A stretch of 64,000 nt of DNA, taken from the NCBI GenBank assembly GCA_037447655.1, contig JBBHKE010000836.1:248001-312000 (forward strand), read 5' to 3'. The notes beneath the pieces are model-generated. The model was not told the origin of the DNA. It did no database searches and saw only the letters and a program-made list of their open reading frames with translations. The translations under genes were made by a program, and so were the position numbers. This stretch comes from Zygnema cylindricum. Its lineage: Eukaryota; Streptophyta; Zygnematophyceae; Zygnematales; Zygnemataceae. Of the stretch, positions 33,546 through 45,728 are shown piece by piece. Numbering within the stretch: the first letter of the stretch is position 1; each line of letters opens with the position of its first letter.

Positions 33546-34569
33546 CTGACTAATATACTCTTTGCAGTCTGACAAACCTGCTCTCTGTGAACTGAGCAAA
33601 ATGTGGCAGGATCGTTGCAGAATCATAGTAGGATCGGCCGTACAAAAGTAGTGTCGCTTCGTCGTACAAATAGAATATTGCGCGGACGCCAAATCGCGCT
33701 TCGCGAACCAACATTTATTCGAAAGCGTCCCACGTCCGATTCGTACAAATGAACCGACAGGTACCGTACCGAACATAGACGCGAACCGACACATGTATCA
33801 AACGAAACAAAACTTAACTGACGCGAACCAAACAAAACATTTTGGCGACACGATTTCGGCCGACGCCGATTCGCCCAATATCCTAACAGTTTTTTCAACT
33901 TTTTCACTTGACTCGCCATGAAAATATGCCCAAAGGTATTTGAAGTAATTGCTTTCCAAAGCTCTTTTATTGCATACTGACATTTCACATTTCGCTCCAA
34001 AAATTGAAAAATAATACTGATAGTGTGAGAGGGAGAGGGAGGAAGGCGTCTTCACGGACTGCGCTTATGCGAAATGGCATCCGGGCCCCTGTACAAAATA
34101 CTGTCCGTACAGGCTACATTTTTTTTTGTGTGTATTTCACATTTAGTGAAAATATTTTGAAAGTTTACAACACATGCAAACACATAATACTATTCGCTAG
34201 TCAACCAATAATTAAAACTAAAATTGAAGTGCGAGGGGCGGTTTAAATAAAGTTTTAAGATGACGCGTGGCACTGGGTCGAAATAGCAAAACGACAAGTT
34301 GTAATACATTTTAAGTTTCAAAATGACGCAAATTCTACTATGGTTTTTGCAATTTTTTTTGTACGGCATAAGAATTTCTTGCTACAATCTTTGTTTTGGA
34401 CGACAAAGACATGAATTACTTTATCACGTGGGAACACACCCTAACACTAATATCGATACACGGTGTACTGTATATGAACGGGGTTGAATTCGCTATATCA
34501 ACAAAAAAGGTTTTAGCAAATATTTTTGTTAAATACGACAAACACATTCCACTGAGATGGTTTACCATA

Positions 34570-34745
34570 AACTCATGCATTTTCAATCTTAGTTTTTGTT
34601 AATAATGATTTGTTTAGTTTCCCTTTTTAAGCTTATTTTACTTTCTTATGACTATTATAGTATTTAAATGTTATTTCAATTTTACCCTTTTTGTACAGAT
34701 GGTTTTGCCATCGCTATTTTTGTAATAAAGTCTTCGTCTCTTTTT
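34570..34745 (+). mobile_element. LINE-like 3' end fragment, copy 1
   Basis: A truncated 3' tail with hairpin GATGGTTTTGCCATC (34698-34712) and AATAAA (34724-34729). The same arrangement ends the LINE-like element at 45227-45258 and a minus-strand copy at 53775-53806. The upstream limit is approximate. Confidence 0.6.
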
Positions 34746-34935
34746 ATAATTCAGTCGTGTGTTATAACTTAATACACCGTGATAATCTATTAGTGTTGCT
34801 CTTCTCGTATACTTACTACTTTTTCCTTTACCTTAATATAGGCAATATTTAATGATTTTACTTAAATTCATTTAAAAAGTATTAAAATAGTGTAATTTTC
34901 AAGTCATTACGTACATTAACTGCTTATTTTTTTGT

Positions 34936-34993
<58 letters not shown>

Positions 34994-36940
34994 CAAAGCC
35001 TACATAAACTTCACAATGTTAGATAACGACGTCGACATGCGAAATTTAGTGGCATCGACAAGGGAAAGCTCACACATGTTTGATTTATAGTAATCTCATG
35101 TATTCAATGTAAACTATGCTAACACACTAAAGCGATTACACCATGGGAACATGTGTCCAAATTAGTGTCATGCTTGTTTATTAGTAAGAATATTTTGTTG
35201 GCTTTGGATCATTAAACCGAAAATAGCGTTAATAACACATTTATGTCACTACACTTATGATTTTTCTATACTAATAACGATTTAAGTTGTACTTTTGTGT
35301 TTTTTATATATACATGCATGTAAATTTAATTTAAATCGTTTTTGCCGATGTTACACAAGTATTCGAGTAGTATTGTTGATCAATACTAGCTTTAATAGTC
35401 TAATAAAGTAAACGATATTTCATCATAAAAAACACGATGGTTAAACCATAAAAGTACAAAGCGTATTGAAACTACAAGTTGTTAACGACCATAGAGGTAA
35501 AAGATGAAAATCTATATGGAACAAAAATACTACGAACTTTAAACAACATTTAAAGTATAAACTTTAAATTTGGGAAAACAAAAAGAAAAACAAACACTGT
35601 ATTATACAAGCAATAAAAATAGATCTCGTTGTTGTTCATAGAAAAAGAAGACATTTGATGAAAAGTGAAAAAAAAATAGTAAGTTCATCTCATGCTTCAA
35701 CCGGCGAAGGCGATAAAGTTCGCAATACCAATTTTTGAAATGGACAAAACCCCTCATTCATGTAAGATGGCTCGTGAGTAAAACGAGGTGATGCGTTAAT
35801 CATAAACTTTAAAGTGAGGATATGTGCTACCCATCCCAACACCCAAAATAAACGGGAGGTGGAATGGTTGTTGTAACATGGAAATTAACACATTGAAAAA
35901 ATTTGGTAAAACAATTTGTCTACGAGTGACTATTCTTTTCGACATGAGAGATTGTAGTCCAGTCTTTAAATTAGTGACGTTAAGAACATTTATTTTTTTT
36001 TTACGATAAGAAGTGGTTACCAAACTTAAGGTATTAACCGTAATAATATGAGAAAACGTCGTGAAAAAAAAACTCACCCTTTACAGGTACGAATTATTTT
36101 GGGGCTACACTTGTATTGTCTACTTCCATATCGTGTGTGATAACTTAAAAGACTACATGATAAAATATTATTACGTCACAATTGGGTTGTAACTAATTTT
36201 ACCCTGTAAAATAAAGAAAGATTTTTTCCTAGTCACGTTAATATCAGTACATAATTTAACAATTTGTGGACATCAAGTTAATTTGTAAAACTTGTATTAT
36301 TTATGAAGATATTTTTTTTTACCCATATAAGAAAATTTAGACATATGTTTTGAAAACAAAGGAAGCATTTAATTGTTTCCATCTGTGTAGAAACGTTATT
36401 ATTGACGTATTATGTGTGCAGATGCAACTCCGCGCAAAATTACTCTTTTTATTTTACCCGATTTGTTGGTACGATGTGACACGACACTAACCAAATATAT
36501 TGGAGTTGTACCCCTCTTGCCAACATATTTCTCACGCAACGCACTATGTTTTTTTTTCGTGTTAAGAGGGAGGGAGAGAGGGAGAAAGAGAGTGAGAAAA
36601 ACTGGTGACAAGCTTGTTTTTTCGCTCGTTGCGCACATGTAAGAAAAAACCTTTTTTAGGGGTTTCAAACAAAACTACTCATCTTCAAACTTGACGCAAA
36701 TCGACTCGAGTGTTGATTTTAGTTGAGTAACACTTATGAACGAATTTGAAAAAATCTTCGCATGTTCCACATAATTTTGTACATTTTTCAACAAAGGAGA
36801 GTACACACTATTTGTTTTTTTTTCATCAAGCACATGTGAGGGAAAAAATTTGCAAAGGTTTGGGACCTCCACTTTCATTCACGTGTCTTTTGGAAAAACA
36901 TATGTCTTTTCTTATTACTACACTCTCCCTCTTTTGAAAA
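34746..36940. other. AT-rich interval with no recognised gene
   Basis: Contains an (AT)n microsatellite (34938-34989). Otherwise short ORFs in low-complexity DNA with no domain or terminal repeats I could support. Confidence 0.5.
34938..34989. repeat. (AT)n microsatellite
   Basis: About 26 perfect AT units. Confidence 0.95.
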
Positions 36941-36949
36941 TCAAACACC

Positions 36950-37135
36950 CCAAAAAGTTTTATGCGAAGTTTGGTGATATTGACAATAGACAGAAAAACA
37001 AAATAAACGAGCCATAGTTGTAAGTTTTCGAATTAGTAACGTCGACTCTGTATCGAGGGAGCATGACGTCACAATGTCACAAATAACGAGATGTCTACAC
37101 TGGTGAATCGTCACAAATATATGCATTGTTGGTAT
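36950..37135 (-). mobile_element. Harbinger-family fragment
   Basis: On the minus strand the words TTTGTGACATTGTGACGTCATGCTC and AACGTCGAC-like text parallel 31190-31260 and 56030-56110 in the other Harbinger-like elements. No ends are visible. It abuts the LINE-like ORF. Confidence 0.5.
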
Positions 37136-37402
37136 TTCCCACTGTGAGGACCTTTCAAAATTCCCTGATTCCCAAGTGGCTTTTGCTATTTTAACCGGTT
37201 GTTTTGCGCAACGTCCTTTATACTTAGCACGCACTCTACCCCCAAGTTCTTGTTTCCTTTCCTCACTTTCGGATTTTGATAATCGTCTCTTTGCGATTTT
37301 GCATAAACTCCTCGGGCATGGAATCTTTGATCCTCCAGAAGGGCTCCTTGCTTGTCGCCAATATGCTTTACCCGTCTCTTTTGGGGGTCTTGGTATGTGT
37401 TT
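37100..37402 (+). pseudogene. LINE-like reverse transcriptase, C-terminal part before the D insertion
   Basis: Translation gives F-P-D-S-Q-V-A-F-A-I-L, Q-R-P-L-Y-L-A-R-T-L-P-P and L-P-V-S-F-G-G-L-G-M, the region after the catalytic core in a family of LINE-like RTs. It is 5'-truncated near 37100. The frame continues after element D at 43885 with S-R-A-T-L-V and L-G-S-W-A-L-V-A when one target duplication is removed. Catalytic RT motifs lie upstream and are missing. Confidence 0.75.
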
Positions 37403-38466
37403 TGCAACTAAAAGACCTCCATAGGACCTTAGAGTAAGCAGCTCACACAAAGCCTCTAAGAAAACCCTGACCCCTTTGTCTTTCAGCACGAATAACAACC
37501 ACCATGGAAAACAAAAGCCTGACCACGTTCACCCTTGTGAAAGCAAGACTCCCCTGAGTCGATAGCAAAAAAAATCTCTCAATTTGCTCGCTTGAACAGT
37601 AAGTTATGAAGGGTCAAAGTTGACCTTTTATACAGAAGCTCTCTAGGAGAGAGGGTCCTATCTACCAATTTTTCTAAGTCTTATCTCTCTCTAAAACTCT
37701 ATCTACTGGTGTACAGCACCTATCATATTACACTGCCGTACATAAAAGTACAGCTGCCGGTGTACTTTATGTACGGAATTTGTACAACATGGCCTTAATG
37801 TCGACACATGTCATAACCAGATTTGGTCTCCTAATTCCATGAAATGCCGCGATCCAACGTAATCGTGCCACGTGTCATCCAATGTGGCAATGACCACAAA
37901 CCGTCGAGAATCTCTTCCGCGATCTCGGCTTTCTTTTCGGCCGTCCGATTGAATGCAAATTTCAATCGTAGCCGTCATAAATGCTTGTGCGGTATTTGTT
38001 TCGTAAAAGAAACAAAATGCGCGGTACTTGTTTCTTGTCCATACCGAAATCCGTACGTTTACATAACACGATTTATGTAACCGTAAACATCTGCCGTTAA
38101 ATGATTTTTCATACGTGTTAACATTTAAATAAATATCAAACAATATAGTATGTATCATAACTTCTAGACTTAACGGTTATGGCTACCGGCTACCGGTGTT
38201 CTGACTGTCAGCAAGTACCAGGATCAAATCCTATTACCGACATACTATTTTTAGGAAATAAACCTACCTATTTGTGAATCAACTAATTTATTTCCCGTAA
38301 GCTTCTGGATAGCGTAGGTAACCATGGCTCTAGCTTCCTCCCCAACTTCTCAGTGACAGCAACAAGTGTCGGAGTTGGAGAGAGAAGTTAGAGGCAAACT
38401 TCCTCGGCTTCTTTCTATATTCCAATTTCGACATAGAAAATAATAAAATAACCATTGATTTCTACA
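37403..38466 (-). repeat. 3' LTR of element D
   Basis: 1064 bp. Minus-strand reading starts TGTAGAAATCAATGG and ends GGAGGTCTTTTAGTTGCA. Like the 5' copy it contains the gag ATG. A palindromic GTACTTTATGTACGG region is at about 37740-37780 and a tRNA-like block at about 38170-38250. Confidence 0.9.
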
Positions 38467-38485
38467 ATCCCCTTATTTTCTAGTC
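38467..38485 (-). promoter_or_regulatory. Polypurine tract of element D
   Basis: The minus strand reads CTAGAAAATAAGGGGAT directly before the 3' LTR, almost the same as in element B. Confidence 0.7.
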
Positions 38486-38515
38486 AATCTTTAATTTCAG
38501 ACCACACTTCTCCCT

Positions 38516-41500
38516 TCAGGAAATTAGTTTAGGGGAAGGCACAGGTTTGGTCATCATATCTGCTACCATCTCACTATCTGGTCGGTACTCTAAACTGATT
38601 ATTTTGTTTTCTACTTTCTCTTTAACAAAGCTGAGTCTAATGTCCATGTGTTTAGCTTTAAAATGATGTTTAGGATTGGCCGATATAGCAATTACAGCCT
38701 GATTATCACAAAAACTTTTCAGCACACCACTCTTAAGGTGACCAAGCTCACCAAGCAAAGACTTGACCCACATCAATTCTTTTACAGCAGAGCAAGAGGC
38801 CATATATTCAGCCTCCATGGTAGACTTAGCAATAACCTTTTGCTGTTTGGTACTCTATCAGCAAGCGCCATCACCCACATATAACACATATCCACAAGTA
38901 CATCTCCTCATCGAAGCATCACCATAACTAGCATCACTCCAAGTAGTGATGTCAGTATTCTCCCCACCCAAATGCAACTATAGATCCCTAGTTCGTATCA
39001 AATATCTAAGGACTCTCTTAGCTGCCTCCCAATCCTTCTTAGTGGGAGCATTTAGACTTCTACTTAACACTCCTACAGCTGCAGCTAAATCCGGCCGGAT
39101 ACAATTCATAAAATAGATTAGGCTTCCCACTACTTGCCTCAAAGGAATAGTCTGCATGAACTTCTATTTTTCAGGACTTAATTCCTCATCTAAGACTATG
39201 ACTCCTTCCTCACTCCCCTCACTTCCCTTCTTTAACTCCATTGGAGTTGTATAAACTATTAGCTTTATCCATCTGAAATTTATCCAACATGTTCTCTATT
39301 GCTTCCTTTTGAGTCAATCTTATAATCTTTCTTTTTCGGTCTCTTTCTACTTAAATTCCCAAAATATATATTGCTTCTCCCATATCCTTCATTTCAAATC
39401 TCCCCTTAAGATCGGTTTTCAGTTTATTATTTTTTTCCATTGATTTACTTAAAACAAGTAAACAATCAACATAAATTGCAATAAATATAAAACCTTCCTC
39501 ATCTTCAAAAACATAGATTGAGTGATCTGAGCTGATACGGATATATCACAGACCGGTAAGAAACTCATCATGTTTCTTATTCCACTGTCGAGGCGCCTGT
39601 TTCAAACCGTAAAGGGATTTAATCAGCCGGCATATCTTACTCTCTTCTCCTTCCTCGACAAATACTTCGGGTTGTCGCATGATGATCTCCTCTTCGAATT
39701 CTCCATGCAAAAAGGTTGTCTTGATGTCCATCTGGTGCACCTCCATGTCTTCCGCTGCTACTAGACTGTGAAGTATGGGGACGGAGGGAAATCTGACGAC
39801 CAGGTAAAAGGTTTCCTCGTAGACGATACATTCTTTATGTGTAAATCCTTTTGCCACTAATCGGGCTTTGTAACGCTCAATGGTGTTATCCGAGTTCAGT
39901 TATAATTTGAAAACCCACTTACAACCGATTAGTTTTTGGTCAGGTGGATAGTCCACTAGCTCCCAAGTATCGGCTGCCATAATTGAGGCCATCTCTTCAT
40001 TGGTGGCTGTCTTCCACCGGTTTCTTTCTGGACAAGTCATCGCCTCTCAATAAGTTTAAGGTTGATCTTGATGAGATAGTTTTGTTACCTTGTTATTAAC
40101 CTGTTTTTATGGTAATCTTTTACTATTTCTCCTCCCCCCCTCAAAATCCGTGGCCGGAATAGATGGTTCTCGTGGGTTCTTTCGAACAATCTTGGCTTCT
40201 CCACTATCCCTTTATTCCGAATCAATTTCCATCACGTCTTCCGCTTCGGTTAGAGTTGTCATTAGAGTTTCCGCAGCCGAGTCCTTTTCGGTCTGATTTG
40301 TACCTGCAACAATGTCATCTTCTCTAAAACCAGGATTGTTAGGAAGTTCAAAGTCATCGGAATTTTCTGACTCAAATGTGATTTTTATTGACTTTGTATA
40401 CTTGAAGGGATCCACGACTTTCTTTCATCCATAACTACTAGATGTTTTACTAAGATTATATCTTCCCTTTTTAGATCATAAACTCTATATCCTTTAACAT
40501 CCTCATCATATCCTAATAAGTATCTCGGTTTTCCATTAAGATGTAGCTTCCAATTAGAGCGATCTGTATCTAGACTGAATACTTGACTTCCGAATACCTT
40601 TAAGTGAGATATGTCTGGTTTCTGGACAGTCCATCTCTCATAAGGTGTATGATATTTTATAGCTGAAGTAAGAACTCTATTTTTGAGGTAATTAGCACAG
40701 TTCATTGCTTCGGCCCAAAACCTTTTTCCTATCTTCTTTTCCGACAACATACTTCTCGCACTATCACTTAGTGTCCTATTTAATCTTTCAGCTACCCCAT
40801 TCTGTTCTAGGTTTTCTAGAACTGTCTTTTTGTGTTGGACTCCATCTTCCCTCAGAAAATCCTCAAACTGGTTAGAAGTATACTCTCCACCATTCTCACT
40901 CCTTACTCTCTTGATTGGAGTTTCATGGAGTATTTGGCTCCATGCTTTATATTGTCTAAAACAATCCGGAGCTTCTGACTTGTTTTTCCAAAAAATACAA
41001 CGTGGAATACCAAGACCAATCATCACTGATAGTCATCATAAATCTCTTCCCCCCTGGTGAGGGCACTTTGGCTGGTCCGCAAATATTTGTGTGTACTAAA
41101 TCTAGAATATTTTCCCCCCTATAGGTGGTTGTTTTGGGAAAGGGCAATCTGTGTGCTTTACCTTGAGCACATCCATTTCAATCACTTAGATTCTCACTCG
41201 CACTGAACTGAATTCCTTCCACCACTCCCATCTTTTTCACCTCTCTTTGCTTATCTAGATTCACATGCCCAAGCCTCTTATGCCACATCATTATATCATG
41301 AACACTAGCATAATAAATTTTCTTCTTTTCATTGCTTAAAATCAACCTAAACATCCCTTAGCTACCTTTTTCAGCGGTGAAATAAACTTCCTCCGCAAAC
41401 CTAGCAGTAAAGACTCCTTTCCTAGTGCTACTATCAAAACCCTTATCATCTAGGACAGAGGTAGAGATGAGGTTTTTGTTTAGCTCCAGAATAAACAATA

Positions 41501-42834
41501 CATCGAAGAATGTAACTATGGATGTCTTTCCTTCTACCAACACTTTCATATCTACCGATCCTACAAGAGTAGTAGTGACTATCCTCCCATCCCCGTACTC
41601 TATCTCTACGGTGGGAATTTTTCTTATCTTAGTGAATAGGTGTTTATCCTTACACATGTGCATAGAGGCACCTGAATCTACAATCCAGCCTGCTTCACCT
41701 TTCAATCCACCGAAAGCACATTTTTGCTTTCGTGGAATATCTACCTCGTTTTTCCCTCCCAACTCCTTATCTAATAGGAGCTCATCGTCCTCGTCTTTGA
41801 ATTCCACCTCATGTACTTGAGTCACAAGGGCCTTTTTCTTTCCTCTCGGGGTTCCACCGGTCTGCCCCTACTTTAATCGAAGCTCGGTTAGTTTAGTGCA
41901 CTCCGCCATATAGTGCCCTGGTTTCTTACAGAAATGACATAAACCCTTGGGAGCCCTTGGTCGGCACTCGTCGGTCTGATTTTTGTGCTCCCCCCCTCAG
42001 TAGTTTCGACCACTCTCCGAGAATCCTTGTTCCTCCAGTCGGTCCCAGTTGCTAAGGCTTGCCCACTCTTTCCTCCCCTTCGGATCTCAATTGTATTCTC
42101 CCGAACGAGAATCATTCCTACCACTGAGTTCCATATCCACCTTCAGTCCGGCAAGTCCTGCACACGGTTCACTATGTTCTCGAAGTAATCGGGTAACTTC
42201 ATCAGTAGACAGTTAATCTTTTCTTTTTTCACTAAAATCTTTTCCAGCACTCTCTAGCTCCATGAAAAGTGTAGCAAGCTCATTGTAAAAATCCAACATC
42301 TCCCCCCTTTGTATATGTACTCTTTAACTTTCTGATCAGGCAATTGTTGTTGCTGAATCGTACCACTTCGGTACATCTCTATGAGAGCCATCCAAAGATC
42401 GGATGCCCTTTCTACCTGCAAATGAGGACATTCAAGTCCTTGAGTAAGGTGGCGGAGGATGAAGTGCTTTGCCTCTATATTGTTAAAGTCCCAGGTATCA
42501 GTATCGTTCTCCTCATTCCACGAAATAGGTGACATGAATGCCGAACCAGTTGCTATTGGTGTGGTCGTCTCCTTCTCCTTTCCTTTGTCCACCACCTCTC
42601 CTTCCTTTGTCTCCTCCGTTGAAGATGGATTTGCATCTTTAGTGCATCTGCCTTCGTAAACCCTGGAGGTATCCCAAGACTGGATGGACGCCTAACTCGT
42701 CCACTCACTATTCCCCAAAACCTTTTCTCACATAGAGCTCTTGTCATCATATTTTCCTAGTATATGAAGCCAGCTCCATTGAATATGGGCACCCTAGATG
42801 GTGGGCCCATAACCTGCAACTCTGAGACCTCCAT
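38516..42834 (-). pseudogene. Gag-pol of copia element D (degraded)
   Basis: Gag starts at the LTR-internal ATG 42834 (M-E-V-S-E-L-Q-V-M-G-P-P). The UBN2 region is at about 42130-42600, zinc-knuckle remnants near 41890-41950. Protease has D-S-G-A at about 41690. Integrase (40385-41147) has two altered catalytic residues: H-T-N-I-C-G-P (Asp to Asn) and R-S-E-N-G-G (Asp to Glu). RT is read at 39546-39857, and its active site reads Y-V-D-C at 39462-39473 instead of Y-V-D-D. RNase H (38516-38818) has M-E-A-E-Y and F-C-D-N. Several stops and frameshifts separate the parts. It is clearly inactive. Confidence 0.88.
42800..42814 (-). promoter_or_regulatory. Primer binding site of element D
   Basis: The minus strand GGTTATGGGCCCACC is identical to the site in element B and lies directly next to the LTR end GAGTTGCA. 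It is complementary to the anticodon arm of initiator tRNA-Met and translated in gag. Confidence 0.82.
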
Positions 42835-43879
42835 AGGACCTCAAAGTAAGGAGCTCACACAAAGCCTCTAGGATAACCGTGACCCCTTTGTCTTTCAGCA
42901 CGAATAACAACCACACTGGAAAACAAAAGCTCTGACTACCTTTAACCCTGTGAAGGGAAGACTTCCCTAAGTCGATAGCAAAAAGAATCTCTGAATTTGC
43001 TCCCTGAGCAGTAAGTTATGGAGGGTCAAAGTTGACCTTTTGTACATAAGCTCTTTGGGAGAGAGGGTCCTATCTACCAATTTTTCTAAGTCCTATCTCT
43101 CTCTAAAACTCTATCTACTGGTGTACAGCACCAATCATATTACACTGTCGTACATAAAAGTACAGCTGCCGGTGTACTTTATGTACGAATTTTTTTACGA
43201 CATGGCCTAAATGTCAACACATGTCATATCCGGATTCCGTCCCGTAACTCTCGAAGATGCCGCGATCCAGCGTAATCTTGCCACGTGTCATCCGATGTGG
43301 TGATGTCCACAAAACGCCGAGAATCTCTTCCGCGATCTCGGCTTTCTTTTCGGCCGTCCGATTGAATGCAAATTTCAATCGTAGCCGTCATAAATGCTTG
43401 TGGGGTATTTGTTTCGTAAAAGAAACAAAATGCGCAGTACTTGTTTCTTGTCCATACCGAAATCCTTACGTTTACATAACGAGATTTATGTAACCGTAAA
43501 CATCCGCCGTTAAATGAATTTTCTTACGTGTTAACATTTAAATAAATATCAAACAATATAGTATGTATCATAACTTCTAGACTTAACGGTTAAGGCTACC
43601 GGCCACCGGTGTTCTGACGGTCAGCAAGTACCAGGATCAAATCGTGTTACCGACAAACACCTTCTAGTAAATAAACCTACCTATATGTAAATTAACTAAT
43701 CTATTTCCCGTAAACCTCTGGATAGCCTAGGTAGCCATGGCTCCAGCTTCATCTTCAACTTCTCAGTGACTGCAACAAGTGTGGGAAATGGAGAGAGAAG
43801 TTAGAGGCAGACTTCCTCGGCTTCTTTCTATATTCCAATTTAGACCTAGAAAATAATAAAATAACCATCGATTTCTACA
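42815..43879 (-). repeat. 5' LTR of element D
   Basis: 1065 bp, near identical to 37403-38466. Minus-strand reading starts TGTAGAAATCGATGG and ends CTCAGAGTTGCA. Confidence 0.9.
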
Positions 43880-43884
43880 TGTTC

Positions 43885-45270
43885 AAGAGCAACCTTAGTA
43901 CTGGTTGCTTACTTGGGTAGTTGGGCTCTAGTGGCATTCATCATTAGTTTGATATTTGTGATGGACGATTATCCTATCTTGGCCCATGCAATCGCTACCG
44001 TCGACGAAATATCATTTTCATTTTAACAATCGTGATTGTCTACTCGTTTGCTCTTGCTAGCCGAGGCCCAAGATGTCGTTTCTCCATTCTCTTCCCTCCT
44101 CACCTGCTGTCATTCCCAAGTGCAACAACATATCACCGATAAGGTCGCCGCCGCTAATTTTAAAAACCTACTCGAGGCACCACCTACGGCTGACGCACGG
44201 GCTTGACTGCGCACTTGTTGAAGACCAAGTGTTGGGGCTTGGCTCGTCGCAAGTCCAATTTTTGCCTCACTTCGTTTATCTTCTCAAGAATTTTCTTGTG
44301 CATTTCGTCTACGTCTTGGTTTGCCACACCCTTCCCTTTTGGGTAAGCCTCGTTGCGTTTGTGGCCAATCTATAGATGACCAGGGCGTCTATTTGCTCCG
44401 TTGTTCACATGGTGGAGAACAAACAACGTCCCATGATACGGTTGGAGATGTTATCGCCTCGGTTGGTAGTGAAGTCGGGTATACACTAAAACATGAGATG
44501 TCACATATCCTCCCACCACGTTCCCAATCTTCTAGAGTGCGCGGCCCTTGCGTGGACCGCGTGTTTTTGCAAGGCGCACAAAGAACACAGGGGGATGTAG
44601 TTCTGACCTACCCAATGGGATTCCATGTTTGAACGTGTGTGGCATTACATACTAGTGTTGCGGCTCGGGATGCAGCGACCTCTAAATAACGTGATTTCGC
44701 TCATCGCGACCTAGCTGACAACTTCATACTGTTTGCTTTGGAGATATTTGGGACCTTGGACTTGTCTTCGATCCGTGATTCGTTTGAGGCTCGAGGACCT
44801 AGCAGTCCTCTCTCGGCTCTCATGTCGACCTTTTACCGCTAACGTATCTCTGTTGCCCTTCAACGATCTCAAGCATCGACCGTTATCCGACAAAACACGG
44901 TGGTGAACGATGGTCGAGGCTTGCGAGATTTACCTCCTCGCCACCGGTGCACATTGATTATATTTGTTCCTCACACCTTTAGTGTAGACTTGTTTTAGGC
45001 TTCGGGCCGACAACCCTTTTTTGTCTTCTAGGGTCTTTGTATAGTGTAGTTTTAAATGCTTTTGTATTTTAGTTTTTAGTGTTTGTTTTTATTTCTTATG
45101 TTTTCTTTGTTTTTTTTACTCTTACTGTTAGTTAGCATTTACAATATTTGTACGTAATTTTGGTTTTATAATTCCAGCCTTTAATGGTAGTGAACAATTT
45201 CCCTTTTCAATCAAATTTTGTACTTTGATGGTTTAACCATCGCGTTTTTCATAATAAAATATTTTCTTTA
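43885..45270 (+). mobile_element. LINE-like element, 3' part after the D insertion
   Basis: Holds the C-terminal end of the RT-like ORF and the 3' UTR. A zinc-finger-like region C-V-C-G...L-L-R-C-S-H-G-G-E...H-D-T-V-G-D is at about 44350-44460, typical of the C-terminus of a LINE family. After further frame breaks the end reads S-V-A-L-Q-R-S-Q-A and stops at TAG 44996-44998. The 3' UTR ends with hairpin GATGGTTTAACCATC (45227-45241) and AATAAA (45253-45258). Confidence 0.72.
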
Positions 45271-45449
45271 TTTCTTTCTTTCAAACATTAGAACAACTTG
45301 AAAATTAATGAGGAGAATATTCACTATAAGACAAAGCTACGCCGCTAACTTTAAGGCTACATCGGCACACATGGTTAGTTTTCGGACATAGGGTTACACG
45401 GAAAGCATATACGGCGTATCTTCACTAAATAACAAAATTTGAACTCTAA

Positions 45450-45728
45450 GGGTGCGGCTCCATGTACTTGTAACTTAGCCAACTTACTTTGTTTTTTAGC
45501 GCGGATCCGACGGAGCCGGATTTCAGGTGTCTCTATGTGTTTACTCGAAATTGTTACTTAACTTTGTGACGATTGTATAAGTCGACATTGCCCGTGACGA
45601 CTGTCAACATTTTCAATATATCTTGCCACACCGTGTTTTTCGAAACTTTTTGATGCGTCGCAAGACACGTCGGAATTTTTGAAACGATTTGGCACGTCGC
45701 ATATCATTGCGTGACATCGTAGACGTAC
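45450..45728 (+). mobile_element. Harbinger-like element, left end only
   Basis: TAA then GGGTGCGGCTCCATGTACTT matches the ends of the element at 30381. The interior (GTGACGATTGTATAAGTCGAC...) is repeated in inverted orientation at about 53437-53600. It is cut at 45728 by copia element E. Confidence 0.6.

Larger units (their letters stand above)
30381..34441. mobile_element. PIF/Harbinger-like DNA transposon (non-autonomous)
   Basis: The left end GGGTGTGCTCCCATGT is the inverted match of the right end ACGTGGGAACACACCC. Both sides carry TAA (30378-30380 and 34442-34444). A 3-bp TAA duplication with GGGTGTG-type ends is characteristic of PIF/Harbinger. No transposase domain is visible. It contains a 50-bp minisatellite (30844-31102) and is interrupted by a hAT-like element. 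Parts of its interior recur at 45450-45728, 55799-56750, 36950-37135 and 53100-53600, so the family is common here. Confidence 0.8.
30196..34467. mobile_element. MITE-like element, copy 2, split by a Harbinger-like insertion
   Basis: The left part (30196-30380) starts CTACACCGTGTAG, followed by the arm ATGTTTTTCTGCCACTTAAA and its inverted partner ending at 30378. The last bases resume after the insertion at 34445-34467 (ATATCGATACACGGTGTA), the inverted match of the left end of copy 1. The insertion with its TAA duplication explains the gap exactly. Confidence 0.65.
37403..43879 (-). mobile_element. Copia element D, full-length
   Basis: 6.5-kb minus-strand Ty1/copia element with two LTRs of about 1.06 kb, perfect primer site, gag, protease, integrase, RT, RNase H and polypurine tract. 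Flanks are TGTTT (37398-37402) and TGTTC (43880-43884), a 5-bp target duplication with one change. It interrupts a LINE-like ORF. Confidence 0.92.
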
